A stretch of DNA of 64,000 nt, taken from the NCBI RefSeq assembly GCF_021513235.1, contig NZ_CP090976.1, forward strand, positions 806,001 to 870,000, written 5' to 3'. This document shows positions 18,501-26,122 of this stretch, one piece after another. Position 1 is the stretch's first letter. The number at the start of each line of letters is the position of its first letter. Both the position numbers and the translations under genes were made by a program. The DNA is from Kaistella sp. 97-N-M2 (GTDB taxonomy: Bacteria > Bacteroidota > Bacteroidia > Flavobacteriales > Weeksellaceae). The notes below the pieces were generated by a model. That model saw only the letters and a list, made by a program, of their open reading frames with translations. It searched no databases and was not told the DNA's origin.

Positions 18501-20547
18501 GATCCTGGTTCAGTCGGAATCCAACGTACCGAACAGTCCGCTGAATATTTCCATTAAAAATTTCCAGATAGAAACCATTACAGAACTGGTTAAAAAAGAT
18601 TCTTTACTGGCCAAAGGAACCATCAATGGAACCGCGCAGCTGCGGGATCTAAAAAACAACATGACCTTTACCTCTGATGTTGATGTTACTGATCTGTTTG
18701 TTTATGGAAGTCCCGTGGGAAATCTTGATGTTAAAGTGAACAACCAAACCACCAAGCTTATTCGGGCAGACATTGCACTTTCCGGCTTCAACAACGATGT
18801 AAAACTGGCCGGAACTTACAATACCACTTCCAGTGCGCTGAATATGAACCTGGATATGAACCGGCTTCAAATGCAGACGCTTCAGGGTTTCTCCATGAAC
18901 GCTATCGAAAACGCGGAAGGTTATCTCTCCGGAAATTTAAAGATTGGCGGCAATGCAAAAGCACCCAGTGTTTTAGGCGGCGTTAAATTTAACGAGGTCG
19001 GCTTAGGAATTGCGCAGCTGGGCAGTAAATTTAAAAACATTAACGACGAAATTAGATTTACAAACCGTGGTATCGATTTCAACGATTTTAAAATAAAAGA
19101 TGAATCCGGCAACGCCATCGTTATCGACGGCGCCGTTCTTACAAAAACATATCAGGATTTTGCTTTCAATTTGGATGTGAACGCAGAAAACTTTAAAGTG
19201 GTAGATTCTGAAAAAAATAACGACAATATTATGTACGGCGTTCTGGCGATCGATGCCGCCCTGCAGATTCGTGGCGACCTCGATTTGCCGAAAGTAGACG
19301 GAAACTTAGCCGTTACCGATAAAACTGATTTCACTTTCGTCCTGCCGCAGTCTTCGCCCTCCCTGGAGGACCGCGACGGCATTGTAGAATTCATTGATCA
19401 GGATCAGATTGCCCTGCAGCAAACCATTAAAGCAGACTCTCTGACGAATCAAAGTGACATTAAAGGAATGGATGTCAACGTGAATATTGAAGTGAATAAA
19501 GAAGCCAAAATTTCTTTAATTATTGATAAGGCGAATGGCGATTTTGTAGAACTTCAGGGTGAAGCACAACTCACGGGCGGCGTTGATCCCTCCGGAAAAA
19601 CAACATTGGTCGGCGTTTATGAAGTAGAAAAAGGCGGTTACGAAATGTCGGTAAGTTTACTGAAAAGAAAATTCGAGATCGAAAAGGGCAGCACCATCAC
19701 CTGGACGGGCGAACCAACGGCCGCGACCTTAGATCTTACGGCCATCTACAAAACCGATGCCGCCCCGCTCGATTTGGTACAACAGCAGTTAACCGGTGTT
19801 ACCGGAGCCGCGCTCAATCAATATAAGCAGAGAATTCCGTTCAATACTTTATTGATTATGAAAGGAGAACTCATGAAACCCGTTATTACTTTCGACATTA
19901 CGACTTCTAAAGAAAACAATTCGGTTTCGTCGGAAGTAATCGATCTTACCACCGAAAAACTCGACCAGTTACGTCGTGAAGAATCCGAAATGAACAAACA
20001 GGTTTTTGCCCTGTTGCTCCTTAACCGCTTTGTTGGGGAAAATCCTTTCCAAAGCGAAACCGGCTTATCGGCATCTACACTGGCGAAACAAAGTGTCAGC
20101 CGAATTTTATCGGAACAGCTGAATAATTTGGCGAAAGATCTCATCGGTGGCGTTGAACTGAACTTCGATCTGGAATCTACGGAAGACTATTCGACCGGAA
20201 ACAAAAACGAAAAAACCGATTTAAATGTTGGCTTGAGCAAAAACCTCTTCGACGACCGCTTGAAAGTAACCGTTGGAAACAGTTTTGCCATTGAAGGCGA
20301 TGCGCGTAAAAATGAGCAGACCACGAATATCGCCGGCGACATCACGTTAGATTACAGCTTGTCTAAAGATGGCCGGTACATGTTGCGCGCTTACCGTAAA
20401 AACGATTACCAGGTCGCTTTGCAGGGGCAGATTATCGAGACAGGTGTTGGATTTATCATCACTTTGGATTACGATAAATTCCGCGAAATATTCGAAAGGT
20501 CCAGAAAGAACAAAGAATTTAGAAAACAAAACACGTCCTCAAAATAA
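15544..20547 (+). CDS. tamB: TamB-like translocation and assembly module protein (DUF490)
   Basis: A 1667-residue envelope protein of the TamB/AsmA-like group. These are long beta-taco proteins that bridge the inner and outer membranes and help barrel assembly or lipid transport. One N-terminal membrane anchor (about 8-30, YLGIFLGSVLLLLVILVF) is followed by a very long repetitive beta-rich periplasmic part and a conserved C-terminal TamB domain (about 1230-1660). That domain includes LQGEAQLTGGVDPSGKTTLVG and LLLNRFVGENPF. I chose the GTG at 15544 (VNIYKRILKY) over the ATG at 15505 because of the promoter element between them. The gene overlaps tamL by one base (TAATG). Confidence 0.92.
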   Translation: MNIYKRILKYLGIFLGSVLLLLVILVFSLQIPAVQNFAKGKLVNYLQEKIHTEVSLERVYIDFPNSLVMENLYLKGQKVDTLLFARKLDVGLNIPKLLKNTADITSVDLQGVKANVVRNQNGTFNFDYIIDAFATKDEEETPSKPFIISLDKINLKDIGISFIDQQSRNDINLYFKSFDTRVKTFDLQNNSYAANDINMDGLRLKLKQDLLEEVSDKVEEKVDSLNQQKPMKLGLNKIKLTNFNIDYGDENTKTFAKVIFKELSTKINQLDLKKSNFGIDQLYLKGADINAKLFLPAQNANPKKAENPATSSPDESLALLLKKMTLDDVKVVYDNTAIARTRSGMDFNHLNFSKMNLEVRNFQMKNGTFAGTVNSAQIKEQRGLDIQKFQTDFVYEDQQAYLKDLYLQTPKTVLRDEVVLNYNSVEQLSANPGAVKISANIENSKVGFADILMLVPTLRNTAPFNKYPNAILNVNTRLKGTINDLNIQTLQLSGLDRLKVNASGKIKNAMDPKNLYYDLKIGELSSSAKTIFNLVPKNTIPSNIALPSYFKIAGTAKGTTEIVNANLNLTSTLGNAAVRASVDMKRKDAERYDILANLQNLQIGQIIQNKDLGSITGQIAVKGTSFHPEKANAIINGNIAAVYYNGYVYRNMALNGKVNRGAYVINLDSKDPNANLKLLASGSFTEKNPTIKVKGRINKLDLNKLGFYTDQMILAGDIDADFSSLNPDAPNGYLRLDNFAISDTKDVFPLQEVYLTALSTADSNRITLQSQIADVDLSGKYKLTQIFGSLQQTVNQYYQFQKAGTKTAKVDPNQFFTFNAKVKDDNLLRRFVPELTEFEPITLAGSYDADSRRLEVNGQIPQVTYGANKISGGTLTINNLNDALVYDVQLAEFKNESIALMKVGLNGDVKNNVITYNASTKDEKDETKFLIAGNAQKLGDLTKISLNPDGLKLNYTNWQVTPDNFIQLSSGGILANNFGISNAGSEILVQSESNVPNSPLNISIKNFQIETITELVKKDSLLAKGTINGTAQLRDLKNNMTFTSDVDVTDLFVYGSPVGNLDVKVNNQTTKLIRADIALSGFNNDVKLAGTYNTTSSALNMNLDMNRLQMQTLQGFSMNAIENAEGYLSGNLKIGGNAKAPSVLGGVKFNEVGLGIAQLGSKFKNINDEIRFTNRGIDFNDFKIKDESGNAIVIDGAVLTKTYQDFAFNLDVNAENFKVVDSEKNNDNIMYGVLAIDAALQIRGDLDLPKVDGNLAVTDKTDFTFVLPQSSPSLEDRDGIVEFIDQDQIALQQTIKADSLTNQSDIKGMDVNVNIEVNKEAKISLIIDKANGDFVELQGEAQLTGGVDPSGKTTLVGVYEVEKGGYEMSVSLLKRKFEIEKGSTITWTGEPTAATLDLTAIYKTDAAPLDLVQQQLTGVTGAALNQYKQRIPFNTLLIMKGELMKPVITFDITTSKENNSVSSEVIDLTTEKLDQLRREESEMNKQVFALLLLNRFVGENPFQSETGLSASTLAKQSVSRILSEQLNNLAKDLIGGVELNFDLESTEDYSTGNKNEKTDLNVGLSKNLFDDRLKVTVGNSFAIEGDARKNEQTTNIAGDITLDYSLSKDGRYMLRAYRKNDYQVALQGQIIETGVGFIITLDYDKFREIFERSRKNKEFRKQNTSSK

Positions 20548-22892
20548 TGCAGAAACTGAATACCCCCTATTACAAAATAGTCGCAGCACTTTCTTTTGTG
20601 GTGCTGATTTCTTCGTGCAGCAACACGAAATTTTTGCAGGAAGGTCAAATGCTTTACACCGGCGCAAAAATCGAAATTAAAAACGATACGCTGAAGAAAA
20701 AAGAGAAATCAAATTTGAAAGAAGCGCTTCAGGATCAGTTGCGGCCAAAGCCGAACTCTTCTTTTTTAGGATTAAGACCTCGCCTTTACATTTATAATAT
20801 TACAAAAGAGCCCAAAAAACAAAAAGGAATTGGTTATTGGCTGAAGTACAAAATTGGGGAAAAACCTGTTTTGTTAGGTGATGTGGACCGCGAATTCAAT
20901 AAAAAGATCATCGTTAATTATTCTGAAAACAAAGGCTTTTTTAACGCAAAAGCATCATCGGACACGATCTCGAAAAACAAAAAAGCAAGCGTTTTGTACA
21001 CCCTGCGGCCGGGCGCCAGATACCTCATCAGTCAGGTTAATTTCCCGGCAGACTCTACTGTGGTGAATTCGGAAATACAGGCAATTAAGGACAAAACCTT
21101 TTTGAAAGCCGGCAATCCTTTTGATTTGGATGTGATAAAAGCGGAACGCGACCGCATTGACGAACATTTAAAAAACCGCGGGTTTTACTATTTCAGCGCA
21201 GATAATATTATCGTTCAGGCAGATTCCACCGTAATGAAAGAACCGAAAGTGGAACTTTTTGTGAAACTGAAAAACAATACCCCCGCGCTCTCCAAAGAAC
21301 AGTTTACCATCGACAAAACCATTGTTTTTGCAGATTACAACATTGCTGATTCTAAATTGGGTAAATACGAAATCCCCTACAAAACCGATTCTTTAAAGAT
21401 TTACAACAACCTTTACATCATCGATCCGGAAAATAAATTCAAGCCAAAAATCTTCGACCGCGCTTTATATTTTGAGCAGGGCGACCTTTACAACCGAACC
21501 GATCATAATTTATCTCTGAACCGACTGATCAGTCTGGGCGTTTTTAAATTTGTAAAAAATGAGTTTGTGGTTTCAGACTCACTCAATCACCAATTTGACG
21601 CGTATTATCTTTTAACACCGCGGCCTTTTCAATCTTTACGGTTAGAAACTTTAGGAAAAACAAATTCTGCAAATTACACGGGTGGTGAAGTTAATTTAAA
21701 CTGGACGCACCGCAACTTTTTCCGCGGCGCAGAACAGCTGAAAGCTGCCATTTACGGAGCTTTCGACGTTCAGGTGGGCGGGCCAAAAGATGCCAATAAT
21801 ATTATCCGGTTTGGGGCCAATGCACAACTTTCGATTCCGAGAATTGTCGCGCCGTTCCGCTTTCGTTCTTCCAGCGCTTTTGTGCCGAGAACAAATTTTA
21901 ATATTGGTTATGAATACTTGAGCCGCACAGAACTTTATACTTTACACAACTTTACGTCGTCCTTCGGGTATTTGTGGAAAGAAAACGAGCGGAAAGAGCA
22001 CGATTTAAAGGTTTTGGATGTTACGGTAGTCGCACCCCAAAAGGTGACTGAAAAGTACCGGCAACAAATTGATGGTGATATCGCAAACGGCATCCAGCCA
22101 AACCCTTCTTTACAGCGCGTGGTGGACAAACAATTAATTTTCGGGCCCACATACAGTTACACCTACACGAACACGATGCTGCCGAAAAAAAACACCATCT
22201 ATTATAAAGGAAGTGTCGATTTGGCCGGAACCATCACCGGTTTGGTTAGCGGTGCCGATGCGAAAGCCGACAACCGCAAGACTTTATTTGGAATTCCGTT
22301 CAGCCAGTATGCGAAAATGGAACACGATTTTAGATATTACCGAAAGGTGGGCACCAAAAGTTCTATCGCAACGCGCGCCATCTTTGGCTTGGGTTATCCT
22401 TATGGAAACTCTGTGACGATGCCGTATGTTAAGCAGTTTTATGTGGGTGGAAGCAACAGCATTCGTGCTTTCCGCGCCAGAACTTTGGGCCCGGGAAGCT
22501 ATGATCCGCGAAATGAACAGGCAACCTTCTTTTACGATCAGTCCGGAGACGTTAAAATTGAATTCAACGCTGAATATCGCGCAAATATTTACAAATTTTT
22601 AAATGCCGCTATCTTCGCGGATGCCGGTAATGTTTGGCTCATTAACGAAGATCCGGACAAACCGGGCGGAAAATTCTCCAAAGATTTTGCGAAGGAACTC
22701 GCCGTAGGTGCAGGAGTTGGCCTTCGTTTGGATTTTTCGATCCTCATACTGAGACTTGATTTGGCAATGCCGCTTCGGATTCCGTATTACGAAGAGGGCG
22801 ACCGCTGGACTTTTGACCGCATCGATTTTGGCAGCGGCGCGTGGAGAAAAGACAATCTTATTTTGAACATCGCTATTGGTTATCCATTCTAA
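20547..22892 (+). CDS. tamL: TamL: BamA/TamA-family outer-membrane lipoprotein
   Basis: A 781-residue Omp85 protein. The N-terminus is a lipoprotein signal (VVLISSC, Cys at 24). POTRA-like repeats occupy about 30-400, and a 16-strand barrel follows with the Omp85 loop motif SIRAFRARTLGPGSY (about 638-652). It ends in a barrel-type terminal strand (NIAIGYPF). A lipid-anchored TamA paralogue coupled to TamB is the arrangement known for Bacteroidota. The start codon overlaps the tamB stop, so the two are co-translated. Assignment is firm. Confidence 0.93.
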   Translation: MQKLNTPYYKIVAALSFVVLISSCSNTKFLQEGQMLYTGAKIEIKNDTLKKKEKSNLKEALQDQLRPKPNSSFLGLRPRLYIYNITKEPKKQKGIGYWLKYKIGEKPVLLGDVDREFNKKIIVNYSENKGFFNAKASSDTISKNKKASVLYTLRPGARYLISQVNFPADSTVVNSEIQAIKDKTFLKAGNPFDLDVIKAERDRIDEHLKNRGFYYFSADNIIVQADSTVMKEPKVELFVKLKNNTPALSKEQFTIDKTIVFADYNIADSKLGKYEIPYKTDSLKIYNNLYIIDPENKFKPKIFDRALYFEQGDLYNRTDHNLSLNRLISLGVFKFVKNEFVVSDSLNHQFDAYYLLTPRPFQSLRLETLGKTNSANYTGGEVNLNWTHRNFFRGAEQLKAAIYGAFDVQVGGPKDANNIIRFGANAQLSIPRIVAPFRFRSSSAFVPRTNFNIGYEYLSRTELYTLHNFTSSFGYLWKENERKEHDLKVLDVTVVAPQKVTEKYRQQIDGDIANGIQPNPSLQRVVDKQLIFGPTYSYTYTNTMLPKKNTIYYKGSVDLAGTITGLVSGADAKADNRKTLFGIPFSQYAKMEHDFRYYRKVGTKSSIATRAIFGLGYPYGNSVTMPYVKQFYVGGSNSIRAFRARTLGPGSYDPRNEQATFFYDQSGDVKIEFNAEYRANIYKFLNAAIFADAGNVWLINEDPDKPGGKFSKDFAKELAVGAGVGLRLDFSILILRLDLAMPLRIPYYEEGDRWTFDRIDFGSGAWRKDNLILNIAIGYPF

Positions 22893-22906
22893 AACTTATA
22901 TTCCAC

Positions 22907-23851
22907 ATGATGAAAAATTTAACTTTTTTCTGGGAAACTTTAAAGCAAACTTTTTCGGAATGGAACGATTCTTCTGCCACAAAAGACTCTGCGAGTTTGG
23001 CGTACTACGCCATTTTTTCTATCCCCGGGCTGTTGATTATTATCATCTGGATCGCGGGTTACTTTTTTGGTGAGGAAGCCATTCGGGGCGAGATCAGCAA
23101 CCAGATCAACAGTATGATGGGCGAAGATGTGGCGAAAAGCATCGAAGAGATGATCGCCAGCGCACTTATCGACAAACAAAATATTTTTATGAAGATCGTG
23201 GGGGTGTTCTCCCTGGTTTTCGGTGCCACCACCATTTTCTTTCAGCTGCAAAAATCGCTGAATAATATGTGGGACGTAGAGGCTGCGCCAAAAAAGGCCC
23301 TAGTAAAATTCCTTTTAGACCGTGCAAATTCTTTAGGGATGATTCTCGTGATGGGTTTTTTATTGATGACTACCATGGTACTTTCTTCGGTGATCAGTTT
23401 ATTTAATAATTTCATTACCCATCAGTTGGGTCTGGAAACTTATATTTTGATGGAACTTGTGAATTACGTTCTCGGTTTTGCGTTGGTGGTGTTGGTTTTT
23501 GCATTCATGTTCAAAGTTCTTCCCGATGTCGAAATTTCCTGGAAATCGGTCTGGAAAGGCGCCATTCTCACGGCAGTTTTATTTACGCTCGGCAAATTTC
23601 TTCTCAGTCTGTATTTTGGCGAATTTAAACCTACCTCTGCTTTTGGGAAAGCCGGCACCATCATTTTGGTGATGATGTGGATTAACTATTCCTGCATGCT
23701 TATCTTTTTTGGTGCGGAGTTTACGAAGGTTTACTCTTTGAAAAAAGGCTACAGCATTCTTCCGTCGAAACACGCGAAATGGAGCCCTAAAAAGTTGTAC
23801 GAGGAAGCCCAGAAGGAGAAAGCGGACGCGGAGCCAAAACCGGTTTCGTAG
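22907..23851 (+). CDS. YihY/BrkB family inner-membrane protein
   Basis: A 314-residue polytopic membrane protein of the YihY/virulence factor BrkB family (formerly mistaken for RNase BN). Visible marks are DSASLAYYAIFSIPGLLIIII (about 25-45), FGATTIFFQLQKSLNNMWDV (about 105-124), six membrane helices in all, and WKGAILTAVLFTLGKFLLSLY. The charged C-terminal tail is cytoplasmic. The start at 22907 (MMKNLTF) lies after the tamL stop. A longer ORF overlapping tamL is not supported. YihY has been linked with TamB in lipid transport between the membranes, so its place right after tamB-tamL is notable. Confidence 0.9.
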   Translation: MMKNLTFFWETLKQTFSEWNDSSATKDSASLAYYAIFSIPGLLIIIIWIAGYFFGEEAIRGEISNQINSMMGEDVAKSIEEMIASALIDKQNIFMKIVGVFSLVFGATTIFFQLQKSLNNMWDVEAAPKKALVKFLLDRANSLGMILVMGFLLMTTMVLSSVISLFNNFITHQLGLETYILMELVNYVLGFALVVLVFAFMFKVLPDVEISWKSVWKGAILTAVLFTLGKFLLSLYFGEFKPTSAFGKAGTIILVMMWINYSCMLIFFGAEFTKVYSLKKGYSILPSKHAKWSPKKLYEEAQKEKADAEPKPVS

Positions 23852-24174
23852 AACCATTTTTTACTTTAAAAAACACGAATCGCATCATTCATCAAGAAAG
23901 ATCAATTATATGCTTAAAAAATGGCAAAAATGATGAGTTCGCAAACGTGGAATTAAACTTTCACCACCATCTAAAGACGATAAAACAATCACTTGATAAT
24001 TATTAAAAAGCCGAGGCGGAAAATTTTCACCTCGGCTTTTTTAGGTCTTGAACAAGGTTCTTAATCACTGCTGCACGTGACAGATAATTATTCCAGGGCA
24101 ATCGCTCGTAGCCCTCTGCATACCTTTCAGTATTTATTGGTCCTGCCTTAGTTTTTCAGAATAAAGCACAAAAA
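23852..24174. other. Intergenic region without a gene
   Basis: About 320 bases between the YihY gene and the tRNA. It holds the terminator at 24007-24042 and no ORF, repeat or RNA that I can support. Confidence 0.6.
24007..24042 (+). terminator. Rho-independent terminator after the tamB-tamL-yihY run
   Basis: An 8-bp GC-rich stem (AGCCGAGG / CCTCGGCT) is followed by six T; A-rich sequence on the other side could also serve the opposite strand. Confidence 0.8.
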
Positions 24175-24198
24175 AACTTCCGAATAAATTCGGAAGTT
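24175..24198 (-). terminator. Terminator after tRNA-Glu
   Basis: A perfect 10-bp stem (AACTTCCGAA / TTCGGAAGTT) with a 4-base loop is followed on the minus strand by a long T-run, directly after the tRNA-Glu gene. Confidence 0.88.
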
Positions 24199-24201
24199 AA
24201 G

Positions 24202-24273
24202 TAGCCCGTAGGGGAGTCGAACCCCTCTTACCAGGATGAAAACCTGAGGTCCTAACCGATAGACGAACGGGCC
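24202..24273 (-). tRNA. tRNA-Glu (anticodon UUC), copy 1
   Basis: The minus strand folds as a cloverleaf. The acceptor GGCCCGT pairs with ACGGGCT. The D-arm shows the Glu-type TTCGTCTA. The anticodon loop TTTTCAT gives UUC. The T-arm is GGGGTTCGACTCCCC. No CCA is encoded. It lies downstream of rpsT and ends at the terminator. Confidence 0.93.
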
Positions 24274-24295
24274 AGTGCGTCTTGTATATTTTAAA

Positions 24296-24550
24296 TTACG
24301 CTAATTTATTAACGTGCTTTGTCAACTTGCTTTTAAGGTTGGCCGCTTTGTTTTTGTGGATGATGTTTTTCTTCACCAATTTATCCAACAAAGAGATCAC
24401 TAAAGGCAACTGTAATGTAGCAGCAGCTTTATCTTCCTCACTTCTCAATACTTTCAAAACAGTTCTCGCCGTTTTGTGGTAGTATCTGTTTCTTAATCTT
24501 TTCTTTTCGCTTTGTCTGATTCTTTTCAGCGCTGATTTATGATTTGCCAT
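24296..24550 (-). CDS. rpsT: 30S ribosomal protein S20
   Basis: An 84-residue, highly basic, helical S20 that binds 16S rRNA early in 30S assembly. The pattern [21 protein letters not shown] at the N-terminus and the alternating Lys/Ala helices are typical, as are length and start. It sits between two tRNA-Glu genes on the same strand and has a good promoter just upstream. Confidence 0.97.
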   Translation of the reverse strand: MANHKSALKRIRQSEKKRLRNRYYHKTARTVLKVLRSEEDKAAATLQLPLVISLLDKLVKKNIIHKNKAANLKSKLTKHVNKLA

Positions 24551-24571
24551 ATCTTTCTAAAAACTTGGGTG

Positions 24572-24600
24572 CAAAGATAACAATCTTTTTTTGATTACAA
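24572..24600 (-). promoter_or_regulatory. Promoter of rpsT with -33 and -7 elements
   Basis: On the minus strand a TTG (24600-24598) is followed after 18 bases by TATCTTTG (24579-24572), matching the Bacteroidota TTG/TAnnTTTG promoter. The rpsT start is 21 bases past the element. Confidence 0.65.
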
Positions 24601-24639
24601 AATATATTTAAAAAAACTTTTCAAAATTTTCAATTTTAG

Positions 24640-24711
24640 TAGCCTATAAGGGAATCGAACCCCTGTTGCAAGACTGAAAATCTTGAGTCCTTACCACTAG
24701 ACGAATAGGCC
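24640..24711 (-). tRNA. tRNA-Glu (anticodon UUC), copy 2
   Basis: The acceptor GGCCTAT pairs with ATAGGCT. The D-arm again has TTCGTCTA, the anticodon loop is TTTTCAG (UUC), and the T-arm is GGGGTTCGATTCCCT. Its acceptor and anticodon stems (CAAGA/TCTTG) differ clearly from copy 1, so it is an isoacceptor variant and not a recent tandem copy. Confidence 0.9.
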
Positions 24712-24771
24712 TTTGCTTTGAGGACTGCAAAAATATCAATTATGTTTTGATCCTGCAACAATCTGCCACTC

Positions 24772-26067
24772 TTATTTGAAAACTTTTTGAACAACGGTGT
24801 TCTTAATTCCTTTCTCGTCCAAGGCTTTTTGTGTTTTCACCGCCTCTTCCAAACTCAAGAATTTACCATAAGTGTAAGAAAACTTGCCGTTTATCTTTTC
24901 GCGGTTCACATCCTTCAGCGTATTGAGCATATAAGAATTCGAACTTAGCTTTTGATCGGAAAGTGCAATTTCAATCGTGTAATATCCAATACCTAGCTTT
25001 TGATTCGGCACGAAAGAGATCGACGTCGCGTTCCGGAAACCGGCGTCTCTGGCGGTTTTTAAGTTCGCATCGCGCACGGAAGCCAAGTTTGTTGTGCCGT
25101 AATAATATTTGTACAGACCGTTTTCTTTAATGGTGAAAACGTAATTCAGGCCTTTCAATGCGGGGTCGTTGCTGTTGTATTTTGATGGTGCAGACATTAA
25201 CAGAATTCTGAAATCATTTTTCAAAGGCTTCTCTGCCGGCTTTTCGGGTTCGCGCGGTTGGCTAATAGCACCGCCGTTGCGTTCCATGGCTTTCTTATAC
25301 TTCTCGATCGCATCAAAAATACTCTCCGCAATATCATTTTGACCGCGCTCTGATGAAAGATAACTGGCATCATCATAATTATTAACAAATCCTGTTTCAA
25401 TTAAAACGGACGGCATCGCATTCATCCGTAAAACATGGAGATCTGCCTGTTTGATACCCCGTGAGTATCTTTTATCTTTGTTGGAAAAGTTTTCTTCTAC
25501 AAGACTTCCGATCAACAGACTGCTTTCTAAATATTTGCTTTGCTGAATTTTCAGCGCAATTAAAGATTCGGGTGATTTTGGGTCGTAAGAAGCAAACATT
25601 TCGCGATCCTTCTCGTCCAGATAAATTACATCATTTTCTGCTTTCGCCACTTCCAAATTGGTCCTGTTCTGATTGGGTCCCTGGATAAAAGTCTCGGTTC
25701 CGTTCGTTGTTGTGGAGGCGGAAGGTGAGGCATTAACGTGTACGGAAACAAACAAGTCGGCTTTGCTGCGGTTTGCCAGCGTGGTTCGGGAAGTTAGAGA
25801 GGGATATTCGTCGACCTTTCGCGTGTAAATTACTTTGTAATCTTTGTCTTTTTCGAGCATGCGCCCCAACTTCAATACAATCGCCAAGGTAATTTCTTTT
25901 TCGCGAACCGTGCCCAAATCGCTGTATCTGCGGTTGGTGCCGATGTCGCTGCCGCCGTGGCCGGCATCCAGAACTATTGTGAATTTTTTTTGAGCGCCAC
26001 CAAAGGCGAATACCAGTACAAAAAAGAGTAAAAAATATTTTTTAATGGAAAAACAGTGGGTAATCAT
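24772..26067 (-). CDS. N-acetylmuramoyl-L-alanine amidase (AmiC-type) with SPOR-like C-terminus
   Basis: A 431-residue exported zinc amidase that cuts the stem peptide from peptidoglycan during cell separation. After a signal peptide (about 1-25, FAFGGAQ), the Amidase_3 domain runs to about 265. Its zinc ligands are in IVLDAGHGGSDIG, REKEITLA and FVSVHVNASPS, and its catalytic Glu is in SVLIETGFVNNYDD. The C-terminal 75 residues (YYTIEIALS ... LSLEEAVKTQKALDEKG) resemble a SPOR domain, which would direct it to denuded septal glycan. It is divergent from lptD, with the two starts 55 bp apart. Confidence 0.93.
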   Translation of the reverse strand: MITHCFSIKKYFLLFFVLVFAFGGAQKKFTIVLDAGHGGSDIGTNRRYSDLGTVREKEITLAIVLKLGRMLEKDKDYKVIYTRKVDEYPSLTSRTTLANRSKADLFVSVHVNASPSASTTTNGTETFIQGPNQNRTNLEVAKAENDVIYLDEKDREMFASYDPKSPESLIALKIQQSKYLESSLLIGSLVEENFSNKDKRYSRGIKQADLHVLRMNAMPSVLIETGFVNNYDDASYLSSERGQNDIAESIFDAIEKYKKAMERNGGAISQPREPEKPAEKPLKNDFRILLMSAPSKYNSNDPALKGLNYVFTIKENGLYKYYYGTTNLASVRDANLKTARDAGFRNATSISFVPNQKLGIGYYTIEIALSDQKLSSNSYMLNTLKDVNREKINGKFSYTYGKFLSLEEAVKTQKALDEKGIKNTVVQKVFK

Positions 26068-26089
26068 CTTTAGATTTTAAAAATTGTAT

Positions 26090-26097
26090 TAATTTTG
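26090..26097 (+). promoter_or_regulatory. -7 promoter element of lptD
   Basis: TAATTTTG matches TAnnTTTG and lies 25 bases before the TTG start at 26123. It supports that non-ATG start. Confidence 0.5.
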
Positions 26098-26122
26098 ACC
26101 ACAAATTACAGAAAAACGCGCT

